Assembly (NCBI RefSeq): GCF_017968885.1
Contig: NZ_CP072913.1
Span: 2,402,001 to 2,466,000, forward strand
Direction of reading: 5' to 3'
DNA from: Pseudomonas sp. Tri1
Lineage (GTDB): Bacteria; Pseudomonadota; Gammaproteobacteria; Pseudomonadales; Pseudomonadaceae
DNA: 64,000 bases
This document shows, in pieces, positions 38,719 to 47,064 of the stretch. The position numbers and the translations under genes were made by a program. The notes under the pieces are model-generated. The model was not told the DNA's origin. It did not search any database and saw only the letters and a program-made list of their open reading frames with translations. Position 1 is the first letter of the stretch, and every line of letters begins with the position of its first letter.

Positions 38719-40586
38719 CAATGCTGTCCTCCGGGTGTGCCGCGCTTGATGCGTTCGGCGCTCATCTGCTCGTTGGTCAGCGGCGTGGTACTCATTTCCC
38801 ACCAGCTTTCGATGGCTTCCTCATTACTGGCCTGCACTTTCGGGATACCGAAGCGGTTCCACCACACGGTCGAGCTGCCCGGCGGGTAATAGTTGGGGAT
38901 CCAGTAGTAATTCCATTGCAGCACCCGATCCAGGGCGTGGGCGTGGCGGAGCATGTCGCTTTTGGTGGTGGCCTTGACCAGCCCGTCGATCAGGGCGTCC
39001 ACCGCCGGGTTCTTCAGGGCCATGTAATTGTTGGCGCCCGGATCGTTGGCGGCCGCTGAGCCGAAGTAATTGTAGAGTTCCATGCCTGGCGAAGTGCTGA
39101 CCGGGTAGCCGGTGATGATCATGTCGTAGTCACGACTCATCAGGCGATTGACGTATTGGGAGGCGTCGATGCGCCGGATGCTCATGTCGATGCCAATCTG
39201 TGCCAGGGTACGCTTGTAAGGTAGCAGCAGGCGGTCGATGCCGTTCTGGCTGTTCAGGAAGGTGAAGCTCAGCGGTTCGCCCTCGGCATTGACCAGGCGG
39301 TCGCCGTCAGGTCGCCAGCCGGCCTGTTCCAACAGCGCCAGGGCTTGCAATTGTTTGTCGCGGATCACGCCGCTGCCGTCGGTTTTCGGCGCCTCGAACA
39401 CTTGGGTGAAGACTTCGTCGGGTATCTGCCCGCGCAGCGGTTCGAGGATCGCCAGTTCGCCCGCGTCGGGCAGTTGTCGGGCGGCGAGGTCGGTGTTGGA
39501 AAAGTAGCTTTGCTGACGCACATAGAGGTTGCGCATCATCTGGCGATTGCTCCATTCGAAATCCCAGAGCATGGCCAAAGCCTGGCGTACGCGGCGATCC
39601 TGGAACTGCGGTTTTTGCAGGTTGAACACAAAGCCCTGGGCGGTCTGGGGCGCCTCGGTGGCCAGGTGAGCCTTTTGCAGGCGACCGTCACGCAGGGCCG
39701 GGCTGTCATAGCCGATGGAATACGCGGTGGCGGAAAATTCGCGATTGTAGTCGTACGCGCCACCGCGCAGGACCTGTCGAGCCACATCGGTGTCGCCGAA
39801 GTACTCGATGCTGAAATGGTCGAAGTTGTAGAGGCCGCGGCTGACCGGCAGGTCCTTGCCCCACCAGTCGGCATTGCGTTCGAAGGTGATGCTGCGTCCG
39901 GAGTCGATCTTGCCCACCCGATAGGGACCGCTACCCAACGGTGCCTCGTAGCCGCCGCCGTTGGCAAAGTCGCGACTCTTCCACCAGTGCTCGGGAAAGA
40001 CCGGCAGGGTGGCGATGTCCAAGGGCAGGGTGCGGCTTTCATTGTTCTTGAAGTTGAAGCGAACGGTGCGCTCGTCCTCGATCACGACGTCCTTGACCGC
40101 CGCGAATTGGGTGCGATAGCGCAGGCTGCCCTGGGTCATCAGCAGCTCGAAGCTGTAGCGCACGTCCTGGGCGGTGATGGGCTTGCCATCAGCGAAGCGG
40201 GCCTTGGGGTTAAGGTAGAAACGCAGGGACAGGCCATCGTCGGCGCGTTCCATCTTCTCTGCCACCAGGCCGTAGACGGTGTAGGGCTCATCCAGCGAAC
40301 GCTGGGCCAGTGGCGAATACAGCAGGCCATCGATCTGGCTGACCCCGATACCTTTGTCGATATACGGCAGCACATGGTCGAAATGGCCGATCTCGATGGC
40401 CGAGCGGCGCATGGTCCCGCCTTTGGGGGCCTGGGGATTGGTGTAGGCGAAGTGGCTGAAGCCTGCGGGGTACTTGGCCGGTTCGTCATAGACGGTGAGG
40501 GCATGTTGCGGTGCGGCATCCACGCCAGCGACGCCTGTCAGCAGGGCCACGGCAGTGAATAGCAGGGAAGGGAACGCCAGTCGCAT
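38718..40586 (-). CDS. yejA: Periplasmic peptide-binding protein YejA
   Basis: 622-residue family 5 solute-binding protein with signal peptide [20 protein letters not shown] and mature start near [36 protein letters not shown] and [20 protein letters not shown] are typical of YejA. Start at 40586 is required to present the signal peptide. First gene of yejABEF; a parvulin gene lies upstream on the same strand. Confidence 0.93.
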   Translation of the reverse strand: MRLAFPSLLFTAVALLTGVAGVDAAPQHALTVYDEPAKYPAGFSHFAYTNPQAPKGGTMRRSAIEIGHFDHVLPYIDKGIGVSQIDGLLYSPLAQRSLDEPYTVYGLVAEKMERADDGLSLRFYLNPKARFADGKPITAQDVRYSFELLMTQGSLRYRTQFAAVKDVVIEDERTVRFNFKNNESRTLPLDIATLPVFPEHWWKSRDFANGGGYEAPLGSGPYRVGKIDSGRSITFERNADWWGKDLPVSRGLYNFDHFSIEYFGDTDVARQVLRGGAYDYNREFSATAYSIGYDSPALRDGRLQKAHLATEAPQTAQGFVFNLQKPQFQDRRVRQALAMLWDFEWSNRQMMRNLYVRQQSYFSNTDLAARQLPDAGELAILEPLRGQIPDEVFTQVFEAPKTDGSGVIRDKQLQALALLEQAGWRPDGDRLVNAEGEPLSFTFLNSQNGIDRLLLPYKRTLAQIGIDMSIRRIDASQYVNRLMSRDYDMIITGYPVSTSPGMELYNYFGSAAANDPGANNYMALKNPAVDALIDGLVKATTKSDMLRHAHALDRVLQWNYYWIPNYYPPGSSTVWWNRFGIPKVQASNEEAIESWWEMSTTPLTNEQMSAERIKRGTPGGQH

Positions 40587-40671
40587 TGTCAGCCTTAAAG
40601 CCGGGTGATCGATGACCACGATTTGTACGCGAGCGGCGCGTGGATCGCCAGTCCCTCGCGAGACCCAAACA

Positions 40672-40699
40672 CAACGGCCCACCAGAGGGCGGGCCGTTA
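40672..40699 (-). terminator. Hairpin between the parvulin gene and yejA
   Basis: AACGGCCC/GGGCCGTT perfect 8-bp stem with a 10-nt loop, just after the stop of the parvulin gene. U run weak, so termination may be partial. Confidence 0.5.
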
Positions 40700-40715
40700 T
40701 GCCGATAAACCGGGA

Positions 40716-40997
40716 TCAGTCCTGGCGGCTGGTCACTTCCAGCAGGTGATAGCCAAACTGGGTCTTGACCGGACCCTGGACCACATTGATCGGGGCGCTG
40801 AACACCACGGTGTCGAACTCCTTGACCATCTGGCCCGGACCGAACGAGCCCAGGTCGCCGCCTTGACGGCTGGACGGGCACGAGGAGTTGGCTTTGGCGA
40901 CTTCGGCGAAATCGGCGCCGGCTTCGATCTGGGCCTTGAGTTCGTTGCACTTGTCTTCGCTGGAAACCAGGATGTGGCGGGCAGTGGCTTTGGCCAT
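40716..40997 (-). CDS. ppiC: PpiC-type peptidyl-prolyl isomerase (parvulin), cytoplasmic, second copy
   Basis: 93-residue parvulin: ATARHILVSSEDKCNELK, CPSSRQGGDLGSFGPGQMV and FGYHLLEV. This form is closest to E. coli PpiC (Par10). No signal peptide. It shares fold and length with the protein at 24631 but is clearly diverged, so an old paralogue. Confidence 0.93.
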   Translation of the reverse strand: MAKATARHILVSSEDKCNELKAQIEAGADFAEVAKANSSCPSSRQGGDLGSFGPGQMVKEFDTVVFSAPINVVQGPVKTQFGYHLLEVTSRQD

Positions 40998-41092
40998 GGG
41001 GAAATTCCTTTCAATATTTTTAAAGGTGATGAGCCTACCGGATTCATTAACGGGTTGTTGTCAAAATTGCGTCAAAACCTTGAACCCAGCGA

Positions 41093-41971
41093 TCAAAGGC
41101 CGGCTTTGCGCAAGCGCTCGGCGTGCCGCACATAAAGCTGTACCGGGTCTGTGCCCCTGCGCACCCGGTCGCCCGTTTGATTGATGATGTCCATGTGGTC
41201 CAAGGGGTAGTCAGAACGAATGACCTTGCCCAAGTGCGAGCTGAAACGCCCGACCATGCCGTCGTTCTGCCCGGCTTCGGTAATGAAATACTCGGAGAAT
41301 GCCCGGCAGAAAGCCTGCAAGGGGAACGCCGTATTGAATCCTTCGCCCGACGCGTCTGGCAGCGTGCCGCTCCATGAGTAGTAGCGCACGCCGTTGACGA
41401 TGCCCGGGCCGCTGCTCCCCCAGCTCTTTGGCAAGCCTTGGGGGTATTTATCATTGAATGCCCCTACGCCTTCGGTAGTGAGCGCCGCCAGTGCCGCGAC
41501 GGCCGTCTGGGGGAGCTGCGCCTGGCCGCTGAGCTGTGAGATGAAGTCGGCGAAAAGCGTGGCCACTTTACTCGCCACAAGCTCTGGCAGGCGCCCTGGG
41601 GTCAGGGCCTTGTACAGAAAATCGGCCAGTTCGGAACCGTGGTTCGGGCCGCTGACCGAGGTCACCGAGGCGATCCTGTCGGGAGCCAGCGCCGCGGCAT
41701 ATCGAGCAGCCAATGCGCCCTGGCTATGGCCGATCAGGTTGACCTTGGCGGCGCCGGTTCCACTCAGGACCTGATCCACCTGAGCCAGCAATTGTTCGCC
41801 ACGGGCTTCATTGGAATGGGTGGCCGACATATAGGGGATGAACACCCGGGCACCGGTAGCGCGTAATGCCTGTTTGATTCCATGGAAAAGTTCGAAGCCG
41901 CCGATCCTGTCAAACCCGAACAACCCATGGACCAACAGGATGGGAAATTGAGTGGTTGCATTCCGTTGCAT
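41093..41971 (-). CDS. Triacylglycerol lipase, family I (P. fragi/cepacia-like)
   Basis: 292-residue alpha/beta hydrolase. Oxyanion segment LLVHGLFGFDRIGG, nucleophile S83 in GHSQG, acid D237 (QNDGMV) and histidine H259 (LDHMD) form the triad. The sequence resembles the P. fragi lipase group (VNLIGHSQGALAARY, SVSGPNHGSELAD). No signal peptide, and no foldase gene (lif) beside it, so a cytoplasmic or foldase-independent enzyme is likely. Start at ATG 41971 (AAAGG upstream) rather than a GTG nine codons earlier. Confidence 0.9.
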   Translation of the reverse strand: MQRNATTQFPILLVHGLFGFDRIGGFELFHGIKQALRATGARVFIPYMSATHSNEARGEQLLAQVDQVLSGTGAAKVNLIGHSQGALAARYAAALAPDRIASVTSVSGPNHGSELADFLYKALTPGRLPELVASKVATLFADFISQLSGQAQLPQTAVAALAALTTEGVGAFNDKYPQGLPKSWGSSGPGIVNGVRYYSWSGTLPDASGEGFNTAFPLQAFCRAFSEYFITEAGQNDGMVGRFSSHLGKVIRSDYPLDHMDIINQTGDRVRRGTDPVQLYVRHAERLRKAGL

Positions 41972-42298
41972 GTTCGTACCTTTTTCGAAGAGGTTCACGT
42001 TGAGTTTGCCACCTCACTCTAATTCAGCCCCGTGATGCTCGGTGTAGGAAGAAACCTCAGTGACTTACTGAAAGCGGAATAAAAGAAGCGGGAAGAATCG
42101 GACAAGCAACCGGACCGCGCGCAAGGTGTCGGAGTCCTTCTGATAGCGCCTGACGTATGCAGCTACAGCTTCAAACGCAAGCGACCACTGCCGCTGAGGT
42201 CTTGTCTGACTGTGGATTTACAGCGGCTGCGCTTTAATGGGATGTCGGGCACCGTCAGGTAAAAACGGTGCCACTAATCCAAGGATTGGAGCCTATAC
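41972..42298. other. Intergenic region between divergent lipase and repeat-protein genes
   Basis: 327 bp without a convincing gene. A perfect hairpin GGCACCGT/ACGGTGCC (42248-42255 with 42265-42272) lies in the leader of the downstream gene, ending 26 bp before its start. Nothing else recognised. Confidence 0.6.
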
Positions 42299-43360
42299 AT
42301 GAGCACTTACCGAACCGCCCAACGAGCCCGGTTTACATCAACCGCCACGCTACCGGCACCGTCTCTGCCAGCTGCCAAGGCAGGGGTGATCAACCCCGCC
42401 TGGAGAAAGGCCGTCATCACCGTCAAGCCTTATCCGCTGATGGCGTGTGGGGACGAACTGTTGCTGTTCTGGCACGGGCTCAACTCAGACGCCCAGGCAT
42501 ATCGACATGAAGTACGACGGTTCGTGACAGAGCGCCAGGTGGGGCGAGACGTGGTTTTCGTCGTGCGCCAAGCCCATATCGCCGAGTTGGATGGCGGCTC
42601 GCTGGAGCTCTCCTACCAGGTGACCGGCAAACAATTACCGGCGACGTTGGTTTCAGAAGCCCTGCAACTGGAGATCGGCGACGTGCCATCGCAACTGCTG
42701 GCGCCTGTTGCCGATGATGCGGTGGGGGCAAGCCTCGATCCGGCGCGGGTGCCGGAGGGAACCTGTTTGACCATTCGGCCCTATCCCAGGATGGCGGTTG
42801 GCGATCGGCTGATCCTGACTGCCAGCAGGGACGCCAAGGCGCTGTGGCGCGATGTGCTGGATATCGAGGCCCATGCGGTCGGTCGTGAGCTGTCGTTCTG
42901 GATCGATCATGCGCAAATAGTGCCCCACATCGGCCACCGCCTGAGCCTGGCTTATGTCGTCAGGCGCGGACACTCAGTGCGCCGCGGCGAACCCTTGTCG
43001 TTGCACATTGGCCCTTTGGTGCGCCCTGCGTTGAAGGCGCCCCGGCTTCTGGGGTTGGACGGGGGGACGTTGGATCTCGACGATTTGCACGATGGGGTGA
43101 CGGTCGTCATCGACGGTGCCAGGCTTGAGGCAGGCGAGTTGGTCTGGCTGCAATGCAACGGCAACTATGCCCATGTCGAGGAGCGGGAAATCACTGAGAC
43201 CATGGCGGGGCAGCGGGTCACCTTTGTCGTGCCAGCGGCGTACTGGCAGGACCAGCGCGGTCGCTCGGTGCGGCTGTTCTACCAGGTCGAGCGTCTGGAT
43301 GACGTCAGCCAGCAATCCGGCTGGGTCACGGTCCAGGTGCCCTCCAAGGTGCCGGGCTGA
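42299..43360 (+). CDS. Protein of unknown function with three internal beta-rich repeats
   Basis: 353 residues, no signal peptide or membrane segment. Three repeats of about 95-110 residues follow one scheme: a xTVKPYPLMACGDELLLFW-type opening, a VGRDVVFVV-type strand, then LELSYQV. Compare ITVKPYPLMACGD / LTIRPYPRMAVGD / VVIDGARLEAGE and VGRDVVFVVRQAHI / VGRELSFWIDHAQI / AGQRVTFVVPAAYW. Repeats 1 and 2 are most alike. This resembles Ig-like modules but no named domain is recognised. GGAG lies 8 bp before ATG. Single gene, divergent from the lipase. Confidence 0.75.
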   Translation: MSTYRTAQRARFTSTATLPAPSLPAAKAGVINPAWRKAVITVKPYPLMACGDELLLFWHGLNSDAQAYRHEVRRFVTERQVGRDVVFVVRQAHIAELDGGSLELSYQVTGKQLPATLVSEALQLEIGDVPSQLLAPVADDAVGASLDPARVPEGTCLTIRPYPRMAVGDRLILTASRDAKALWRDVLDIEAHAVGRELSFWIDHAQIVPHIGHRLSLAYVVRRGHSVRRGEPLSLHIGPLVRPALKAPRLLGLDGGTLDLDDLHDGVTVVIDGARLEAGELVWLQCNGNYAHVEEREITETMAGQRVTFVVPAAYWQDQRGRSVRLFYQVERLDDVSQQSGWVTVQVPSKVPG

Positions 43361-43366
43361 GCGAAG

Positions 43367-43400
43367 GCCCTCCGAGGGAGGGCTCTTGCGGGGGGGGGGG
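43367..43400 (+). terminator. Hairpin and G11 tract between convergent genes
   Basis: GCCCTCC-GAGG-GAGGGC stem (43368-43384) after the repeat-protein gene, then eleven consecutive G (43390-43400) directly next to the DAHP synthase stop. No U run, so terminator function is uncertain. The G run is non-coding. Confidence 0.5.
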
Positions 43401-43401
43401 C

Positions 43402-44472
43402 TCAGGCGGGCAATTGCAGTTTGCGATGGGCCTGGCGCAGCAACTGTTCGGTGGCCTCCCAACCTAGGCAACCATCAGTGACCGATACACCGTAACGCAT
43501 CGATGGGCTCAATGGCTGGCAGCCTTCGAACAGGTGACTTTCCAGCATCATGCCGACGAGGGCGCGGTTGCCTTGCAGGCGCTGCTCCAACACGTCATTG
43601 AACACCTGTGGCTGACGCAACGGGTCTTTGCCACTGTTGGCGTGGCTGCAGTCCACCATGATCCGGGCCGGTATCTTCAAGCGGGTCAGGTCGCTGTGTA
43701 TCTGCGCGACGCTCTGGTGGTCATAGTTCGGTCCGCGATGGCCGCCGCGCAACACCAGGTGGGTGTCGGGGTTGCCCGGAGTCTGGATGATCGCCGGATG
43801 CCCCTGGCTGTCGACGCCGAAATGCCGATGAGGATGGGCCGCCGAACGCATGGCGTCGCAGGCAATGCCGACCCCGCCGTCAGTGCCGTTCTTGAAACCC
43901 ACTGGCATGCCCAGGCCGCTGGCCATTTCCCGGTGGATCTGCGATTCGGTGGTGCGCGCGCCGATGGCGACCCAACTGAGCAGGTCATCGAAGTAACTGG
44001 CGGCCATGGGTTGCAACAGTTCGGTGGCGACGGGCAGGCCAAGCTGGAGCATCTCGCGCATCAGCTCTCGGGACAGCGTCAGGCCGGTGGCCATGTCATC
44101 GCTGCCATCGAGGCCCGGATCGTAGGCCAGGCCTTTCCAACCCACGGTAGTGCGGGGTTTTTCCACGTAGGCGCGCATCACCAGCAGCATGCTGTCGCTC
44201 ACCTCATGGGCAACGCGAGCCAGGTTGGCGGCGTATTCGAGGGCCGATTTCGGGTCGTGGATGGAGCAGGGGCCGACGATGAGCAGCAGGCGGGAGTCCT
44301 CGCCATCGAGAATCGCGCGGATGGCTTGGCGGTGGGCGCTAACCTGTTGGCTCAGCGCAGTGCTGAGGGGCAATTGATGCTTGAGCTGCAACGAGCTGGG
44401 CAGACGCAGGGTCAGGGCTTCATTGGCAGGGTTGAGCGTGGACAGCGGCAAAGCAGAGACGGACGAATTCAT
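43402..44472 (-). CDS. 3-deoxy-7-phosphoheptulonate (DAHP) synthase, class I
   Basis: First enzyme of the shikimate pathway: phosphoenolpyruvate plus erythrose 4-phosphate to DAHP. 356 residues, AroF/G/H type. Motifs VGPCSIHDPKSALEYA, MRAYVEKPRTTVGWKGL, GARTTESQIHREMASGL, FKNGTDGG and IMVDCSHANSGKDP are intact. Start at ATG 44472 with GGAAG upstream. It is preceded by a 460-nt leader holding an aromatic-rich leader peptide, an intrinsic terminator and a second Tyr-rich short frame, so expression is probably attenuated by aromatic amino acids. Which of the paralogues (Tyr-, Phe- or Trp-sensitive) this is cannot be told from sequence alone. Confidence 0.95.
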   Translation of the reverse strand: MNSSVSALPLSTLNPANEALTLRLPSSLQLKHQLPLSTALSQQVSAHRQAIRAILDGEDSRLLLIVGPCSIHDPKSALEYAANLARVAHEVSDSMLLVMRAYVEKPRTTVGWKGLAYDPGLDGSDDMATGLTLSRELMREMLQLGLPVATELLQPMAASYFDDLLSWVAIGARTTESQIHREMASGLGMPVGFKNGTDGGVGIACDAMRSAAHPHRHFGVDSQGHPAIIQTPGNPDTHLVLRGGHRGPNYDHQSVAQIHSDLTRLKIPARIMVDCSHANSGKDPLRQPQVFNDVLEQRLQGNRALVGMMLESHLFEGCQPLSPSMRYGVSVTDGCLGWEATEQLLRQAHRKLQLPA

Positions 44473-44519
44473 GATCTGACTTCCTGGACGGGCAGCGGGT
44501 TCGTTCCCGCGTGCCGGTC

Positions 44520-44672
44520 CTATTGGGGTGTTCGACAATTGGCCGTATTGGCCCGCAATTGAGGCTTGCCACCGGCAGGTGACCGATCGGAGGCGGCAGG
44601 CTGTCCCGAGCGGTGGCTGGTAAATCGCCAGGCGGAAAAACTGTCGTAACGGTAATAAGTGGCGTAGTTCAT
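44520..44672 (-). CDS. Tyr-rich short open frame in the DAHP synthase leader
   Basis: 50 codons starting MNYATYYRYDSFSAWRF, with four Tyr, two Phe and one Trp in the first 17 codons. A GAGGATTGAG ribosome region precedes the ATG. It lies between the attenuator and the synthase start, ending 47 bp upstream of it. The remaining two thirds (Gly/Pro/Ser/Arg-rich) looks non-functional, so if translated it is probably a regulatory peptide. Contains an imperfect hairpin CAATT-N3-GGCC/GGCC-AATTG near its end. Confidence 0.5.
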   Translation of the reverse strand: MNYATYYRYDSFSAWRFTSHRSGQPAASDRSPAGGKPQLRANTANCRTPQ

Positions 44673-44725
44673 GGCTCAATCCTCAAGTTGTCGGGTGTTG
44701 CAAATGTTTTGGGGCCGGAAAAACA

Positions 44726-44757
44726 AAACCCCCGGTCGGGAGGCCGACCGGGGGTTT
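44726..44757 (-). terminator. Transcription attenuator before DAHP synthase
   Basis: Perfect 14-bp stem AAACCCCCGGTCGG/CCGACCGGGGGTTT followed on the minus strand by TTTTGTTTTT (44719-44728). It is 48 nt after the aromatic leader peptide stop. The segment CCAACCGG (44795-44802, minus) can pair 7 of 8 with the terminator's first arm and also takes part in an 8-bp hairpin with the leader coding region, giving the classical pause/antiterminator/terminator set. Confidence 0.85.
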
Positions 44758-44805
44758 GGAAAACTCTGGAAGGCGACCCGTTTTAAAGTGGGCGCCGGTT
44801 GGGTA

Positions 44806-44934
44806 TCAGGCGCGCCAGTGGCTAAACCAATACCCAAAATAAAAGTTGACCGGAGTTTGAGCGCTGTTCGCCCAGGCAGCCGCAACCGAGCGCGGGGCGC
44901 TGGCGGTTTGAAGCGGCGAGAGGGCGTTGAACAT
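44806..44934 (-). CDS. Aromatic-rich leader peptide of DAHP synthase attenuator
   Basis: 42 codons, MFNALSPLQ... ending with the run NFYFGYWFSHWRA: seven aromatic residues (three Phe, two Tyr, two Trp) within ten codons (31-40). GGAG lies 7 bp before the ATG. The run overlaps the first arm of an 8-bp hairpin (TTGGGTAT/ATACCCAA, plus positions 44830-44837 with 44799-44806), and a strong intrinsic terminator follows. This is the layout of a translation-controlled attenuator responding to charged tRNA-Phe, -Tyr or -Trp. Another frame on the opposite strand over this region is a shadow. Confidence 0.8.
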   Translation of the reverse strand: MFNALSPLQTASAPRSVAAAWANSAQTPVNFYFGYWFSHWRA

Positions 44935-45089
44935 GGTCTGTCTCCGTTGAATGGCCCTGAGCTTACTAGAGTGCAGTGCGCCGGTTCAATCAGAAAATTC
45001 TATCGCCGGCATGCAATTGTTCAGGCTGGCTTGAGTCCGCCGGGCTTTATGACAAACTTCGGCTTTGCATCGTCTTCTCGGGAAGAACC

Positions 45090-45848
45090 ATGACCGCTCC
45101 AACCTTCGCCGCCGCCCAGTCGATTTCCATCGCGGGGGACATTCAGGCCAATCTGGTGCGACATCAACGTTTCATGCAGGTCGCCGCTGAGCAGCATGTG
45201 CAATTGCTGGTGTTTCCTGAGCTGTCGCTCACCGGTTACGAACGGGGCCTGGCTGCGGAACTGGCTATCCTACCGGAGGATGGCATCTTGCAACCGCTGC
45301 GTGAGCTGGCGCGCGAACTTGCTCTGACCGCAGTGGTTGGTATGCCGATCCGTCTATCAGCAGGCGCACCGGTATTGATCGGTGCATTGGTCCTCGGTGC
45401 CGACGGATCCCTTGGGGTGTATAGCAAGCAGCATTTGCACCCTGGCGAAGAAGTGGCCTTCGCTCCAGGCTACGGTGGCTCGATGCTGGCGATGGGGCCG
45501 GAGCACGTCGCATTGGCGGTATGCGCCGATTTTTCCCACGCCAGTCATGCTGCCGCGGCAGCCGAGCAGGGCGCTACGCTGTATGCGGCAGGTGTGTTGA
45601 TTACCGAAGGTGGCTACGTGCCTGATACGGCACTGCTGCAAGGTTATGCCAGGCAACATGGCATGACGGTCCTGATGGCCAATCATGGTGGCGCCACCGG
45701 TGGTTGGGAATCGGCCGGTCGCAGCGCGATCTGGGGCGCGGATGGTGCGCAGATTGCGGCAGCGCCAGGCACGGGTGATCTGTTGGTTATCGCTCGTCGC
45801 GCCGCCGATGGCTGGGCCGGGCACGTCGTGCCGGTAGCCACGTTTTGA
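45090..45848 (+). CDS. Carbon-nitrogen hydrolase (nitrilase superfamily)
   Basis: 252-residue amidase/nitrilase-fold hydrolase. The catalytic triad is E44 (FPELSLTGYE), K113 (YSKQHLHPGEE) and C145 (ALAVCADFSH). Start at ATG 45090 with GGAAGAA upstream; a longer reading upstream has no family match. The specific amide or nitrile substrate cannot be inferred. It is followed 10 bp later by an acetyltransferase gene. Confidence 0.9.
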   Translation: MTAPTFAAAQSISIAGDIQANLVRHQRFMQVAAEQHVQLLVFPELSLTGYERGLAAELAILPEDGILQPLRELARELALTAVVGMPIRLSAGAPVLIGALVLGADGSLGVYSKQHLHPGEEVAFAPGYGGSMLAMGPEHVALAVCADFSHASHAAAAAEQGATLYAAGVLITEGGYVPDTALLQGYARQHGMTVLMANHGGATGGWESAGRSAIWGADGAQIAAAPGTGDLLVIARRAADGWAGHVVPVATF

Positions 45849-45858
45849 CGAGGTTTGC

Positions 45859-46293
45859 ATGAGTTTTCAGTGGCGTGCGGCAACGGCCGAGGACATCGAC
45901 TTCGCCCGGCAGCTGACCTGCGACAACATGTTGGCTTATTACCTCAAGCATGATTTGCTGTGGCAGGACGAAGCGTTCGATGTGGCCTGGATCATTCGCC
46001 AGAACTGGATCATCTGCCGGGGCGACCAGAAGCTCGGTTTTGCCAGCCTCAGCCGTGATGCCCGGGCGTTGTATATCCGCGAACTACAGATCGATAAGGC
46101 GTTTCGCGGGCAGGGTGCCGGTACTTGGGCGATCGGACAGGTTTGGGGCATGGTGGCGCTGGAGCGTCGGCCGGCACTGCGCCTGACGGTTTTCAAGAAT
46201 AATCCGGCCAGGGCGCTTTACGAACGCATGGGGCTGCGTGTCGTGGGCGAGGACGAGTGTTTCCTGAGAATGCAGCGAGACGCCGGTGCTTGA
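45859..46293 (+). CDS. GNAT family N-acetyltransferase
   Basis: 144-residue GNAT protein. The acetyl-CoA loop is seen in LQIDKAFRGQGAGTWAIG, and the C-terminal NNPARALYERMGLRVVGEDE is typical. Probably co-transcribed with the nitrilase-family gene. Substrate unknown. Confidence 0.9.
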   Translation: MSFQWRAATAEDIDFARQLTCDNMLAYYLKHDLLWQDEAFDVAWIIRQNWIICRGDQKLGFASLSRDARALYIRELQIDKAFRGQGAGTWAIGQVWGMVALERRPALRLTVFKNNPARALYERMGLRVVGEDECFLRMQRDAGA

Positions 46294-46420
46294 GACCTCG
46301 GATATTGTGGCGATCAAGAAGTGTTGTAACTTTTATCTGTCCCTTTGCGCTAGGTCTGTCGGATGCTTTTTTGCTAAGGTGTGGGGCAACCCAAATAAGA
46401 CCAAATCGTGAGGTGTCTGC

Positions 46421-47062
46421 TTGATTAGGGTGTTAGTGGTCGATGACCATGATCTCGTCCGTACGGGCATTACACGAATGCTGGCTGACATCGATGGCCT
46501 GCAGGTAGTTGGCCAGGCCGAATCCGGGGAAGAAGCCCTGATAAAGGCCCGTGAATTGAAACCCGACGTGGTGTTGATGGACGTCAAGATGCCCGGCATC
46601 GGCGGTCTTGAGGCTACGCGTAAAATGCTGCGCAGCCACCCGGACATCAAGGTGGTCGCGGTAACCGTCTGCGAAGAAGATCCGTTCCCCACCCGGTTAT
46701 TGCAGGCGGGCGCAGCGGGTTACCTGACCAAGGGTGCTGGTTTGAACGAGATGGTCCAGGCCATCCGCCTGGTATTCGCCGGGCAACGCTACATCAGCCC
46801 GCAAATCGCCCAGCAGTTGGCAATCAAATCGTTCCAACCGACCAACGATTCGCCCTTCGACGCGTTGTCGGAGCGGGAAATCCAGATCGCCTTGATGATT
46901 GTCGGTTGCCAAAAGGTGCAGATCATCTCCGATAAGCTGTGCTTGTCGCCAAAAACCGTCAATACCTACCGTTATCGTATCTTCGAGAAACTATCGATCA
47001 GTAGCGACGTCGAGTTGACGCTGCTGGCGGTGCGCCACGGCATGGTCGATGCCAGCGCCTGA
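46421..47062 (+). CDS. gacA: Response regulator GacA
   Basis: Output regulator of the GacS/GacA system, which activates small RNAs (rsmX/Y/Z) and thereby secondary metabolism and biofilm traits. 213 residues: receiver with VVDDHD and phosphoacceptor D54 ([10 protein letters not shown]), K in YLTKGA, and a LuxR-type helix-turn-helix ([16 protein letters not shown]...[16 protein letters not shown]). The start is TTG at 46421, since [11 protein letters not shown] begins there and GAGGTG lies at the right spacing. Followed 2 bp later by uvrC, the conserved gamma-proteobacterial order. Confidence 0.97.
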   Translation: MIRVLVVDDHDLVRTGITRMLADIDGLQVVGQAESGEEALIKARELKPDVVLMDVKMPGIGGLEATRKMLRSHPDIKVVAVTVCEEDPFPTRLLQAGAAGYLTKGAGLNEMVQAIRLVFAGQRYISPQIAQQLAIKSFQPTNDSPFDALSEREIQIALMIVGCQKVQIISDKLCLSPKTVNTYRYRIFEKLSISSDVELTLLAVRHGMVDASA

Positions 47063-47064
47063 TA

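Noticed and set aside
39345..40562. Plus-strand 405-codon frame over yejA
   Set aside because: Antisense artefact; YejA signal peptide and SBP family features are on the minus strand.
44671..45093. Plus-strand 140-codon frame opposite the DAHP synthase leader
   Set aside because: It overlaps the attenuator terminator and leader peptide on the other strand and has no family match or ribosome site.
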